Assembly: GCA_037176885.1 (NCBI GenBank)
Contig: JAWWNJ010000056.1
Location: 868,001-932,000 of the forward strand
Source: Favolaschia claudopus
Taxonomy: Eukaryota > Basidiomycota > Agaricomycetes > Agaricales > Mycenaceae
Length of the DNA stretch: 64,000 nucleotides
Reading direction: 5' to 3'
In this document: positions 22,546 to 33,856 of the stretch, one piece after another
Layout of the letters: every line of letters begins with the position of its first letter
How positions within the stretch are numbered: position 1 is the stretch's first letter
The notes under the pieces: model-generated
Databases searched by the model: none
What the model was told of the DNA's origin: nothing
The model's input: only the letters and a program-made list of their open reading frames with translations
Position numbers and translations under genes: made by a program

Positions 22546-22875
22546 GCCGACGGCGCCGCACCGCCGCTCGCTACGCTCGCGACCGGCGCGCGCCGCGGGG
22601 AGCTTTGACAGAAAGTCATATGACCAATTCCCTTTCTTGGACGGAGGCTGTGCCTCCTCTTGTTTTCATGTATGACGAGCTATGGGACCCATGCCTTCGC
22701 CACTCAAGAGTCCTGCACTCATCTTGCTGCTTTCCAGGCCGACGGCGCCGCACTGCCGCTCGCTGCACTCGCCGGCGCGCGTCGCCGCGGGGATTCTCAG
22801 GCTTTGACAGAAAGTCACGGGGTGAATTTCCCTTTCTGGGCGCAATGCTGTGCCTCCTCTTGTTTTCATGTATGA
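22546..22875. repeat. Two direct copies of a 130-138 bp GC-rich repeat
   Basis: Copies at 22546-22675 and 22738-22875. Both begin CCGACGGCGCCGCAC(C/T)GCCG and include a GCGCGC(G/C)CGCGGGG block. Both continue TTTGACAGAAAGTCA and finish TGTGCCTCCTCTTGTTTTC ATGTATGA. A related GC-rich palindromic word (GCTCGCTCCGCTCGC-like) lies just upstream at about 22470. Non-coding. Confidence 0.7.
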
Positions 22876-23285
22876 TAGCGGACAGAACTTCATGTCGAGC
22901 CGTAATTTTGGTTAAAATTCTTCAAGATTTGAGATTTAGCAGGAACATAGGGTGGGTTTATAAGTAAAATTTTCATTTCAGAGAAAACGGAATAACCCTA
23001 ACCTAGGGTAAGAAATGCGGAAATTTCCAAAATTGCGTGTACCTAACTTGCGATTTTGCCAAGATTTTGCGCTGAAAAATTTGCAATTTGCCCTCCAAAC
23101 AGCACCAGATTGCTCAGTGATGGTATTAGACTCCCCTGATACTGTGAACCATTTAGTTCAAGGTTGTGGTTTGCTTTTTTTCGTCTGCTCGGCGGCTATT
23201 TGATGCGTTGATGGGATCACAGAGCCACCGGCTACCGGTCGGTCCGGACCAAAAGCGCGAAATCCGGGGAGCAAAAATAATTAGC
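22876..23285. other. Unassigned spacer
   Basis: No gene is recognised. The only notable word is CCCTAACCTAGGG near 22997, a short chance-like palindrome. Confidence 0.35.
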
Positions 23286-23483
23286 GGGTTTGTGCAAAGC
23301 GACCCGGGTCGCTTTGGGATCGCTCAAATCTCAACAACGAGCAGTCTCAGGTGTGAAGTCCCAGCGACCTAGGAGTATCCCAGGGCGATACTCTCTTGGG
23401 TCGCTTGGAGCTCACACCTGGTATCTGTTGTTGCGGAGATCTGAGCGGTTGAAAAGCGACCTGGGTCGCTCGCACAAACTCCC
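23286..23483. repeat. Foldback hairpin of about 198 bp with nested palindromes
   Basis: The two halves are imperfect inverted copies. GGGTTTGTGC and GCACAAACTCCC form the ends, CAGGTGTGA and TCACACCTG the middle, and GAGTATC and GATACTC the loop. Within the left arm, AAAGCGACCCGGGTCGCTTT (23296-23315) is itself a perfect 20-bp palindrome, and AAGCGACC(T/C)GGGTCGCT recurs in the right arm. This fits a foldback-type MITE. Confidence 0.75.
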
Positions 23484-23977
23484 TATTTTTCAACTTTTCA
23501 AACTTTTGCACCGGGGGATCTTTAGCTGGCCTTCTTAGAGTGCTTTCTACACAATTTTCAATTCACCTAGGTAAAAGGTGAGGTCACAGTAATGATTTCC
23601 AAATTGGGTAACCGACTTGTCACGAAGTTAGGTCCGCTATCATATAGTATACTGTTACTACTGTATAGGATTCCGAGGGAAATCGCAGACCTCACTTCCG
23701 AGTGTTGGGGAGTCACCGAGGGCGTAGATAGGCTCCCGGTCACTACCGCTTACGTCAGTCCGAATTAAAGTAAATCTGAGCTCGAAAATCGCGATTTTCG
23801 GTCCAAAAATTAAGGTAAATCTGCCTTTATTCTGTCCGGGATCACTGTGCGAAGTATTTGTCTTGAAATTCAAGATAATTATCTTGAAATTCAATTTTCA
23901 TGATGTGTGTCATGAACTACATCGGTGTGTTTCAACATGCTCAGAAACCCATTTTTTGTGAATGATGAATTCACGAC
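23484..23977. other. Unassigned flank of copy A
   Basis: No gene. Around 23760-23850 two words (AAGTAAATCTG, AAGGTAAATCTG) and CTGTCCGGGATCA are the reverse-strand kin of the GATTTACTCT...GGACAGACAT motif at 15.9-16.9 kb. Confidence 0.35.
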
Positions 23978-24407
23978 TACGGTTGGCGGGAAGGCCGCGG
24001 TTGATTTTGATTTTCGATTTGTGTCATCGGACCTTCGGGTACTCGGCCGAGTGGCTGTACCAGCTCACCTCGTACACAAAACCAAGCGCCAATTTGCCAT
24101 GGTCATCATTTGGCCGAGGTTTGTGGTGTAGGTACATATGTATTGTATGAATAAATAATATCTTCCACCTCAAAAGCCGTTAGAACATCGAGGGATGTGA
24201 AATAACGAGCTTTGATGGGAAATCAGCGGGGCAACGCGATCACATGACTTCTTTGATTTGCCTTTTCTCTTCGTGTTTGACGACAACAAAGGCAGTCTGA
24301 TTTTTTCTGTGTGGACCTACATAGAGATAAAGGTCATTCAAGTTGTCTCTCCGACTTTCAGGCAAAAACAGCGAGGTTAGAGGAGAATTTGAACATTGAG
24401 TTGAATA

Positions 24408-25137
24408 CAGTCGTAAACTAGGAAGCGCAACGTAACGTAGAAGAGCAACATGCATATTCCGTACCCGCGGATATTTTGGCGAGATAGAATTTGCACTCTC
24501 CTACCATTTTTGAGGTCGCTGAATTCAATGAGCCACTTTTTGGAGCCTAAAAATTACTTCCCTGAGCAATGGAGCGCAATTTGTCGAAAATGCCCAATTT
24601 TGGAAGGAAGTTTGTGATTTCCCCATACCTTTGAACATCTCCATGGAAAATTTGGTGTCTAAAAAGTCCCCACAAACCATATTTCCCACCAGCAAAAAAA
24701 TTAGACTGAATAGCTTCTTTAAAGGACTAGAACTAGCTGGTTTGTTGCAAGTTTGTTGCTGATTTTTGATGTTTTCAGCTGAATTGTGAAATTTGCCTTG
24801 CAATATAAACACCACCTGGTGTTCCTGTGCATGCTTGATTTGTGGTATGATACTTGTAGGGCCTAAATATACATGCTCTATGTTGTCGCGACCTGCGGGA
24901 GGATTCTAGCTTTGTTTGCTGTTGTTGCTCTTCTACGTTATTTGGCCCATTTGGGTGGAGCCAAACTTTGGCCCTTGATCTCACTCAAAACAGACTGTAT
25001 CGACCCCGAATTTTTGACGAATCTGCAGAACCGATGCGGGGCTATTACCCTAGCACACAAAACTCAGAGTTTTGGTGCATTTTTCATCCAATAATCGGCG
25101 GGGAAAGCTAATCGTTGCGCTTCCTAGTTTACGACTG
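24408..25137. mobile_element. TA-type MITE (730 bp), family with 27317-28038
   Basis: Inverted ends CAGTCGTAAACTAGGAAGCG are flanked by TA on both sides (24406-07 and 25138-39). The interior is nearly the same as 27317-28038 read in reverse, with shared landmarks ACGTAGAAGAGCAACA and GGAAGCGCAACG. No transposase is encoded. It lies inside the left arm of copy A, so it is younger than that element. Confidence 0.9.
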
Positions 25138-25282
25138 TATGATGTGAATACAGAAATACGACCCAACTCAAGGCCGTTGCATGCCGCAGGTCTATGCTAA
25201 CCACCAAAGACTCTAATTTGCAGTTGAATACAGTAGTTTTATTTATAGGAAGCAGTTGAATGCCACAAATTCAGGCTAAATA

Positions 25283-26066
25283 CTACTCGGAATTGGAGCC
25301 ATTGTCTTCCTCATTGGCATCCAGCGCTTCAGGTTCTCGAAGGGGTTTAAGGGAAAGTAGTGCACATTTCTGAACGCATTCATGCTGATCCAGAAATGTT
25401 TGGATCCCTTTCTCGCCGTGGTCTCCGGCACCACTGCCTCTGAATTAATTATGAGAATTGGCAAGAGAATCAAGTCAAAGGAGCTTACCCAGTCGCTGTA
25501 TGAGACATGAGATCGAACAAAATAGCCGCTTGACTCTTTGGATCGTGACTTTCTGAGGCTGGAATTGGTAGGTGGATCAGTACATCTGTGCAGATACAGC
25601 GGCGTGAAAATATTAGACTTGCCTTGAATATCGGCCAGAACAAGAGTCTCATTTGAATACTAGAGATAGGTGAAATGCTGAAAAGCGTTGATAGTTGCGC
25701 CTTGCTTGTCAGAATAGCGCGGATGGTCCAAGGTTCTGGAATATTTTCGAAGTTCAACATCACCTCTCTCTCGCTCGAGAAGCCAAGTAATCGAGGAGAT
25801 AACTGCAGTACCGGAAGTAATTTCGTCTTTCTCCGCGTCGGAAAGAGTGAGGTAGTGAGATGAATCAACACCGGAAGCTGGAGAAGGTTCGAAGCGGTCG
25901 TTGACGCAGGCAGTGCCCTCTCGGGCGAGAATAAAGTCGGTAACTCTAAATTCTAGACAGTTCAATTGTAAGTAGTACTAAATTCGGAACAGGAAACTGA
26001 CCTGATATCTCAACGCCGTCGTTTTCGCATTCCTTGTTGAAATTGTCAAGGAAGAACTTGGCGCCA
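25283..26066 (-). pseudogene. Alpha-type protein kinase, C-terminal part (copy A)
   Basis: Minus-strand exons of an alpha-kinase (MHCK/eEF2-kinase fold), 5' truncated at the internal deletion. It reads FFLDNFNKEC, VTDFILAREG, SITWLLERERGDVELRKYSR and KQGATINAFQHF, then TLVLADIQG (catalytic-loop region), FDLMSHTATG, and GSGAGDHGEKGIQTF with a Cys/His-containing tail (DQHECVQKC), ending in an acidic C-terminus with TAG at 25283-25285. The nucleotide-binding VAKR region is lost. An in-frame TAG lies within HFTYL*YSNETL near 25660. One intron would begin GC (CAAG|GCAAGT) instead of GT. Family assignment is from the ADIQG and GxGxxG-type motifs. Copy B matches it exon by exon. Confidence 0.82.
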
Positions 26067-26552
26067 TCTCATTCCCGGAGATTTGATCCACAGGTAAGCT
26101 CTTCTATCTTCTCTTGAGCATGCAATGAGCTGACTGCGATTCTTAGGCATCTGTTTCGCTGGCTGTGGCCTCAAATCGTTCAGATTGGTCTGGACGAATT
26201 TGTCGACTACTTTAATAACCAGAAGACACGCAAGCAACCTGGACGACGTCTCCCATCACGTGTGGCACCGAATGTTGTATTTGATATGCCTCAAGATTAC
26301 GGCCTTGAAAATGTTGCTGTAGAGGTTACTCAAGACGCTATCGATGAGCTTCGAGCGCTAATCGAAACTCCTCGGGAGGAAGCTTTCCGCTGGGTGCCTG
26401 ATGAGTTTGCAGCCCTTGCATTCGAAGTTTATATCCATTTGGGCTCTCCGACAATTGAAGCATTGTCTGGATGGGCTATATTCAATGCTATGGCGCCTCG
26501 GATTCGTGAGCAGGTTGAAACTCAAGGCTTGTACGAGGCGATTTCTGTTTGA
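26064..26552 (+). pseudogene. DDE integrase, C-terminal part (copy A)
   Basis: Two exons (26064-26093 and 26147-26552) joined by a GTAAGC...TTAG intron, equivalent to the end of exon 6 and all of exon 7 of the copy B integrase. The last exon is 406 bp in both. It reads HLFRWLWPQIVQIGLDEFVD, NVVFDMPQDYGLENV and FRWVPDEFAALAFEVYIHL, ending GLYEAISV. The catalytic D, D and E residues lie upstream and are deleted, so this copy cannot be active. It is read divergently from the kinase remnant, with a GGCGCC word at the junction. Confidence 0.85.
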
Positions 26553-26922
26553 GTAGCATTATCTCTGTCCATACTTAAATTACCAAGCAGAACCTCGCTG
26601 TTTTTCGCTGTAAATGCGGCACAAGGCGCCTATATCTACCCCAGTCTGTTAACTGCTGCAATTTGAAGTCAGACTGGCTTCCCTCACGCATAACGCGGCG
26701 CAAAAGAAAATAATAATGGGTCATGGTCTAGTAAATCTGGGCTTTATTGAAAGGCTGAAGAAGCGCATTGTATGCTTCTCCGAGGAGACAATGCTTCAAA
26801 TTAGGCCATCTCGCCAGGATCGAGGGCCTCCTTGTCCAATTTCGCAATTTCGACCTCGCTGACCCGTTTCGCTTGCAGCGCACGATCACCGCGATGCCGA
26901 TGGTCTTCTCCTCCAGCCTATT
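26553..26922. other. Right arm of copy A and junction
   Basis: Up to about 26690 this is the remaining right inverted repeat of copy A. From there to 26922 the sequence leads into the multicopy gene, and only weak coding signal is seen. Confidence 0.4.
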
Positions 26923-27316
26923 ATGGAGCGACTTCGTTGCTCAGTGATATTCCGCGTTATAGAGCCGCTCGAAGCCTACCGCGTCGAATGCCCATTTGTT
27001 TTGATTGTTTCGTCTGGCACCCAAACCCATCCCATACCACTAACCAAAACTCATATTTCGTCGCAAGGTCACCCAACTGTTGGACAGCATGAGCGACGAC
27101 ATTGCGGACATGACACCCCGCCGATTCTTGCGCCATCCTATTCTCAAGGCCTTCCTCGCCAAAGAAATCCCTCGTAACCCGCATCCTACCCTCAGCCACC
27201 TCCAGCCAATCGGTCCAGAATTAATCAGACAAGTGAAGGAGATTCACTGCCCATACGGAACCGCATGGGAAGGTACGTGAAACTACCACTGGAAAAGTCT
27301 GTTCCTTACTTTGGTA

Positions 27317-28038
27317 CAGTCGTAAACTGGGAAGCGCAACGATTAGCTTTCCCCGCGGATTATTCGATGAAAAGTGCACCAAAACTCTGAGTTTTTTGTG
27401 CTAGGGTAATAGCCACGCATCTGTTCTGCAGATTCGTCAAAAATTCGGGGTCGATACAGTCTGTTTTGAGTGAGATCAAGGGCCAAAGTTTGGCTCCACC
27501 CAAATGGGCCAAATAACGTAGAAGAGCAACAACAGTAAACAAAGCTAGAATCCTTCCCCGCAGGTCGCGACAACATAGAGCATGTATATTTAGGCCCTAG
27601 AAGTATCATACCACAAATCAAGCATGCACAGGAACACCAGGTGGTGTTTATATTGCAAGGCAAAATTCACAATTCAGCTGAAAAAATCAAAAAATCAGCA
27701 ACAAACCAGCTGGTTCTAGCCCTTCAAAGAAGCTATTCAGTCCAGTTTTTTGCCAATGAGAAATATGGTTTGTGGGGACTTTTTGAACACCAAATTTTTC
27801 ATGGAGATGCTCAAAGGTTTGGGGAAATCACAAACTTCCTTCCAAAATTGGGCATTTTCGATAAATTGCGCTCCCACTGCCCAGGGAAGTAATTTTTAGG
27901 TTCCAAAAAGTGGTCCATTGAATTCAGCGACCTCAAAAATGGTAGGAGAGTGCAAATTCCAGCTCGCCAAAATGTCCGCGGGTACGGAATATGCGTGTTG
28001 CTCTTCTACGTTACGTTGCGCTTCCAAGTTTACGACTG
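27317..28038. mobile_element. TA-type MITE (722 bp) within an intron
   Basis: Inverted ends CAGTCGTAAACTGGGAAGCG are flanked by TA (27315-16 and 28039-40). It is the reverse-oriented sister of 24408-25137. It lies in the intron 27273-28041 of the multicopy gene. The target TA belongs to the TAG splice acceptor, so the duplication leaves a usable TAG directly before the next exon (CTGTCGAACACC). Confidence 0.9.
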
Positions 28039-28073
28039 TAGCTGTCGAACACCTCAAAAAACTGCAAGATGCT

Positions 28074-31000
28074 CAGCTTCGGCGCGGTTCTGGTGTGTGT
28101 TGCATCAAATTTCCTTAAAAGTCAGCAACCCGTTTAGGTTGCTGCCTTTTTTGGTAGCAACCTAAACGGGTTGCTGCCATTTGGGAGCAACCAGAAGAGG
28201 CAATGATTGATATCACCTGTCAATTTGGGACCTAATAGGGGAATCTATTCCCATAGCCTCGTAAAATCCTATAGTAGTGAATAATGTCAAACACCCACAG
28301 TTCAAGGTTGGTGTGCAGTGGTATATATACAAAAAAATGGCATAGCATAGACAATATCAACTACTCATTCCAATTTCGGGTAAATCTAGTTCAAATTTTT
28401 ACACTCCAAACAGCACCGGCACAAGGTACTTCAGGATGAGATGAATCTCGCCCTTCACACTCAACTCGACCACAGTCTTTGCAGGAATTTTTACAAAGAT
28501 TGCTGAGCATTATGTAAGACTGGTTCAACTCACAAAACGGCTCAATTTCCATCCATTTTGAAGCATCTTGAGAGAATCTGCACCTTAATGTGAGGCTACA
28601 GGAGCTTGAGGTGTATGGGAGGCTTTTTGGATTTTTTTAGCCTCCGAATGTCTGATATATTGATATTCAGGAGCATTTCGAAACAATTTCGTTCTGGCTA
28701 CTTGGAAGCAGACAGAGAGCTCTGATAAGCAAAATCAAACAGAATGAGGTTGTAAGTAGCACTCAGAATACGATTTACAGCTATATTGAAGAAGCATCAC
28801 ACCGAAACCAACTAAAACGAAACCTGTAAACGGAGCTCCTTCCACCAATTCATAAATTGTTTTGATCCTTGTATAGATGGGTCTAGCTATCTACTTGTGT
28901 GTCTTAGGCGGTAATACTAGGCAGATAAGGTCTCTGACACAATCATCCTATAGTATATCTGGGGTTGAAAGTAAACACCGTCATTATCAATGTGTTTAAG
29001 TAATTCACGGCTTGACTGTGTTTGCATGATGACAGTGTGGAGTATACAGATACCTTTGTGGGTAATGTACTGCAAATGAACAGGAGCATCACCAGGGCTT
29101 GATTCAAATCAGTCGCGTTGGATGTTCAACATCCAAAATTCGCTATGAATAATGAATCGTATTGCGGTCTTGTTTTTCAAGTTTGAGTTCAGTTCAAGTT
29201 ACAACAGAGGTACCTCTGCGTGTTCTGATGTACTATCTTCAATGATTGACTACCTGGTATAGCAAACCGTTCTGCGGGAATCCGTGCTGCATTTGAACAA
29301 ATCAACTTAGAATGTTGCTCTGCCGGGCCGACGCTTCTACCTCGGCATCTCGGCACTGAGTGCCAGCATTTCACGAGAACTTTGGGGCGCAATCGCGAAA
29401 TTTACGGCCAGAGTACATCCAAAACTCTTGAAATTCCCCCTTTTCCCTCTCCTTCTCTTTCCCTTTTTGGACAATTTTTTGCAATTCTTTTGGGCAGCAA
29501 CACACACCGTGACCGAGCCAGCTTCGGCGCGGTTCTGGTGTGTGTTGCATCAAATTTCCTTAAAAGTCAGCAACCCGTTTAGGTTGCTGCCTTTTTTGGT
29601 AGCAACCTAAACGGGTTGCTGCCATTTGGGAGCAACCAGAAGAGGCAATGATTGATATCACCTGTCAATTTGGGACCTAATAGGGGAATCTATTCCCATA
29701 GCCTCGTAAAATCCTATAGTAGTGAATAATGTCAAACACCCACAGTTCAAGGTTGGTGTGCAGTGGTATATATACAAAAAAATGGCATAGCATAGACAAT
29801 ATCAACTACTCATTCCAATTTCGGGTAAATCTAGTTCAAATTTTTACACTCCAAACAGCACCGGCACAAGGTACTTCAGGATGAGATGAATCTCGCCCTT
29901 CACACTCAACTCGACCACAGTCTTTGCAGGAATTTTTACAAAGATTGCTGAGCATTATGTAAGACTGGTTCAACTCACAAAACGGCTCAATTTCCATCCA
30001 TTTTGAAGCATCTTGAGAGAATCTGCACCTTAATGTGAGGCTACAGGAGCTTGAGGTGTATGGGAGGCTTTTTGGATTTTTTTAGCCTCCGAATGTCTGA
30101 TATATTGATATTCAGGAGCATTTCGAAACAATTTCGTTCTGGCTACTTGGAAGCAGACAGAGAGCTCTGATAAGCAAAATCAAACAGAATGAGGTTGTAA
30201 GTAGCACTCAGAATACGATTTACAGCTATATTGAAGAAGCATCACACCGAAACCAACTAAAACGAAACCTGTAAACGGAGCTCCTTCCACCAATTCATAA
30301 ATTGTTTTGATCCTTGTATAGATGGGTCTAGCTATCTACTTGTGTGTCTTAGGCGGTAATACTAGGCAGATAAGGTCTCTGACACAATCATCCTATAGTA
30401 TATCTGGGGTTGAAAGTAAACACCGTCATTATCAATGTGTTTAAGTAATTCACGGCTTGACTGTGTTTGCATGATGACAGTGTGGAGTATACAGATACCT
30501 TTGTGGGTAATGTACTGCAAATGAACAGGAGCATCACCAGGGCTTGATTCAAATCAGTCGCGTTGGATGTTCAACATCCAAAATTCGCTATGAATAATGA
30601 ATCGTATTGCGGTCTTGTTTTTCAAGTTTGAGTTCAGTTCAAGTTACAACAGAGGTACCTCTGCGTGTTCTGATGTACTATCTTCAATGATTGACTACCT
30701 GGTATAGCAAACCGTTCTGCGGGAATCCGTGCTGCATTTGAACAAATCAACTTAGAATGTTGCTCTGCCGGGCCGACGCTTCTACCTCGGCATCTCGGCA
30801 CTGAGTGCCAGCATTTCACGAGAACTTTGGGGCGCAATCGCGAAATTTACGGCCAGAGTACATCCAAAACTCTTGAAATTCCCCCTTTTCCCTCTCCTTC
30901 TCTTTCCCTTTTTGGACAATTTTTTGCAATTCTTTTGGGCAGCAACACACACCGTGACCGAGCCCAGCTTCGGCGCGGTTCTGGTGTGTGTTGCATCAAA

Positions 31001-33856
31001 TTTCCTTAAAAGTCAGCAACCCGTTTAGGTTGCTGCCTTTTTTGGTAGCAACCTAAACGGGTTGCTGCCATTTGGGAGCAACCAGAAGAGGCAATGATTG
31101 ATATCACCTGTCAATTTGGGACCTAATAGGGGAATCTATTCCCATAGCCTCGTAAAATCCTATAGTAGTGAATAATGTCAAACACCCACAGTTCAAGGTT
31201 GGTGTGCAGTGGTATATATACAAAAAAATGGCATAGCATAGACAATATCAACTACTCATTCCAATTTCGGGTAAATCTAGTTCAAATTTTTACACTCCAA
31301 ACAGCACCGGCACAAGGTACTTCAGGATGAGATGAATCTCGCCCTTCACACTCAACTCGACCACAGTCTTTGCAGGAATTTTTACAAAGATTGCTGAGCA
31401 TTATGTAAGACTGGTTCAACTCACAAAACGGCTCAATTTCCATCCATTTTGAAGCATCTTGAGAGAATCTGCACCTTAATGTGAGGCTACAGGAGCTTGA
31501 GGTGTATGGGAGGCTTTTTGGATTTTTTTAGCCTCCGAATGTCTGATATATTGATATTCAGGAGCATTTCGAAACAATTTCGTTCTGGCTACTTGGAAGC
31601 AGACAGAGAGCTCTGATAAGCAAAATCAAACAGAATGAGGTTGTAAGTAGCACTCAGAATACGATTTACAGCTATATTGAAGAAGCATCACACCGAAACC
31701 AACTAAAACGAAACCTGTAAACGGAGCTCCTTCCACCAATTCATAAATTGTTTTGATCCTTGTATAGATGGGTCTAGCTATCTACTTGTGTGTCTTAGGC
31801 GGTAATACTAGGCAGATAAGGTCTCTGACACAATCATCCTATAGTATATCTGGGGTTGAAAGTAAACACCGTCATTATCAATGTGTTTAAGTAATTCACG
31901 GCTTGACTGTGTTTGCATGATGACAGTGTGGAGTATACAGATACCTTTGTGGGTAATGTACTGCAAATGAACAGGAGCATCACCAGGGCTTGATTCAAAT
32001 CAGTCGCGTTGGATGTTCAACATCCAAAATTCGCTATGAATAATGAATCGTATTGCGGTCTTGTTTTTCAAGTTTGAGTTCAGTTCAAGTTACAACAGAG
32101 GTACCTCTGCGTGTTCTGATGTACTATCTTCAATGATTGACTACCTGGTATAGCAAACCGTTCTGCGGGAATCCGTGCTGCATTTGAACAAATCAACTTA
32201 GAATGTTGCTCTGCCGGGCCGACGCTTCTACCTCGGCATCTCGGCACTGAGTGCCAGCATTTCACGAGAACTTTGGGGCGCAATCGCGAAATTTACGGCC
32301 AGAGTACATCCAAAACTCTTGAAATTCCCCCTTTTCCCTCTCCTTCTCTTTCCCTTTTTGGACAATTTTTTGCAATTCTTTTGGGCAGCAACACACACCG
32401 TGACCGAGCCCAGCTTCGGCGCGGTTCTGGTGTGTGTTGCATCAAATTTCCTTAAAAGTCAGCAACCCGTTTAGGTTGCTGCCTTTTTTGGTAGCAACCT
32501 AAACGGGTTGCTGCCATTTGGGAGCAACCAGAAGAGGCAATGATTGATATCACCTGTCAATTTGGGACCTAATAGGGGAATCTATTCCCATAGCCTCGTA
32601 AAATCCTATAGTAGTGAATAATGTCAAACACCCACAGTTCAAGGTTGGTGTGCAGTGGTATATATACAAAAAAATGGCATAGCATAGACAATATCAACTA
32701 CTCATTCCAATTTCGGGTAAATCTAGTTCAAATTTTTACACTCCAAACAGCACCGGCACAAGGTACTTCAGGATGAGATGAATCTCGCCCTTCACACTCA
32801 ACTCGACCACAGTCTTTGCAGGAATTTTTACAAAGATTGCTGAGCATTATGTAAGACTGGTTCAACTCACAAAACGGCTCAATTTCCATCCATTTTGAAG
32901 CATCTTGAGAGAATCTGCACCTTAATGTGAGGCTACAGGAGCTTGAGGTGTATGGGAGGCTTTTTGGATTTTTTTAGCCTCCGAATGTCTGATATATTGA
33001 TATTCAGGAGCATTTCGAAACAATTTCGTTCTGGCTACTTGGAAGCAGACAGAGAGCTCTGATAAGCAAAATCAAACAGAATGAGGTTGTAAGTAGCACT
33101 CAGAATACGATTTACAGCTATATTGAAGAAGCATCACACCGAAACCAACTAAAACGAAACCTGTAAACGGAGCTCCTTCCACCAATTCATAAATTGTTTT
33201 GATCCTTGTATAGATGGGTCTAGCTATCTACTTGTGTGTCTTAGGCGGTAATACTAGGCAGATAAGGTCTCTGACACAATCATCCTATAGTATATCTGGG
33301 GTTGAAAGTAAACACCGTCATTATCAATGTGTTTAAGTAATTCACGGCTTGACTGTGTTTGCATGATGACAGTGTGGAGTATACAGATACCTTTGTGGGT
33401 AATGTACTGCAAATGAACAGGAGCATCACCAGGGCTTGATTCAAATCAGTCGCGTTGGATGTTCAACATCCAAAATTCGCTATGAATAATGAATCGTATT
33501 GCGGTCTTGTTTTTCAAGTTTGAGTTCAGTTCAAGTTACAACAGAGGTACCTCTGCGTGTTCTGATGTACTATCTTCAATGATTGACTACCTGGTATAGC
33601 AAACCGTTCTGCGGGAATCCGTGCTGCATTTGAACAAATCAACTTAGAATGTTGCTCTGCCGGGCCGACGCTTCTACCTCGGCATCTCGGCACTGAGTGC
33701 CAGCATTTCACGAGAACTTTGGGGCGCAATCGCGAAATTTACGGCCAGAGTACATCCAAAACTCTTGAAATTCCCCCTTTTCCCTCTCCTTCTCTTTCCC
33801 TTTTTGGACAATTTTTTGCAATTCTTTTGGGCAGCAACACACACCGTGACCGAGCC
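28074..33856. repeat. Four tandem units of 1445-1446 bp inside an exon
   Basis: Units start at 28074, 29519, 30965 and 32411 (CAGCTTCGGCGCGGTTCTGG). A fifth CAGCTT at 33857 is followed by the host exon again (CCGGCAAGTGAAC). The units look almost identical over their whole length. The clearest difference is GAGCCAGCTT versus GAGCCCAGCTT at junctions. Each unit begins CGGCGCGGTTCTGGTGTGTG and ends CACACACCGTGACCGAGCC, forming imperfect 24-bp inverted ends (18 of 24 match). CAGCTT stands at every junction and at both outer borders, like a shared target duplication. No protein family is recognised inside. The repeated 67-codon minus ORF is not convincing. A local 21-bp-stem hairpin lies near each unit start. 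Confidence 0.92.
28123..28176. repeat. Perfect hairpin repeated in each tandem unit
   Basis: CAGCAACCCGTTTAGGTTGCT pairs with AGCAACCTAAACGGGTTGCTG across a 12-nt loop (21-bp stem). The same hairpin recurs about 49 bp into each of the other three units (near 29568, 31014 and 32460). Its place near the inverted end suggests a structural or transposase-binding role. That is inference. Confidence 0.85.

Larger units (their letters stand above)
23978..26700. mobile_element. Kinase/integrase DNA transposon, copy A (internally deleted)
   Basis: The left inverted repeat starts TACGGTTGGCGGGAAGGCCG at 23978 and matches copy B through landmarks CGAGTGGCTGTACCAG, CGATCACATGAC, CAGTCTGAT and AAAACAGCGAGGT (to about 24380). 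Inside lie the C-terminal two thirds of an alpha-kinase (minus strand) and the C-terminal third of a DDE integrase (plus strand), diverging from a junction near 26064. The right arm is recognisable from ACCTCGCTGTTTTTC (26594) to CAGACTGGC (about 26676) and is then lost, so no target duplication can be checked. Compared with copy B the central promoter region and both 5' gene parts are missing. This is a classic internal-deletion derivative. A TA-type MITE sits in its left arm. Confidence 0.8.

Noticed and set aside
22985..23010. CCCTAACCTAGGG considered as telomere-like repeat
   Set aside because: Only one and a half units occur, arranged as a palindrome and not as a tandem run.
29189..29392. 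67-codon minus-strand ORF repeated in each tandem unit
   Set aside because: It is short, has no recognisable domain, and is repeated only because the DNA is repeated. The near-identity of the units gives no evidence of selection on codons.
28074..33856. Tandem array considered as CRISPR, rDNA or satellite
   Set aside because: Units are 1446 bp without spacers, contain no rRNA-like sequence, and number only four, in a gene exon. A CRISPR array is not expected in a eukaryote.
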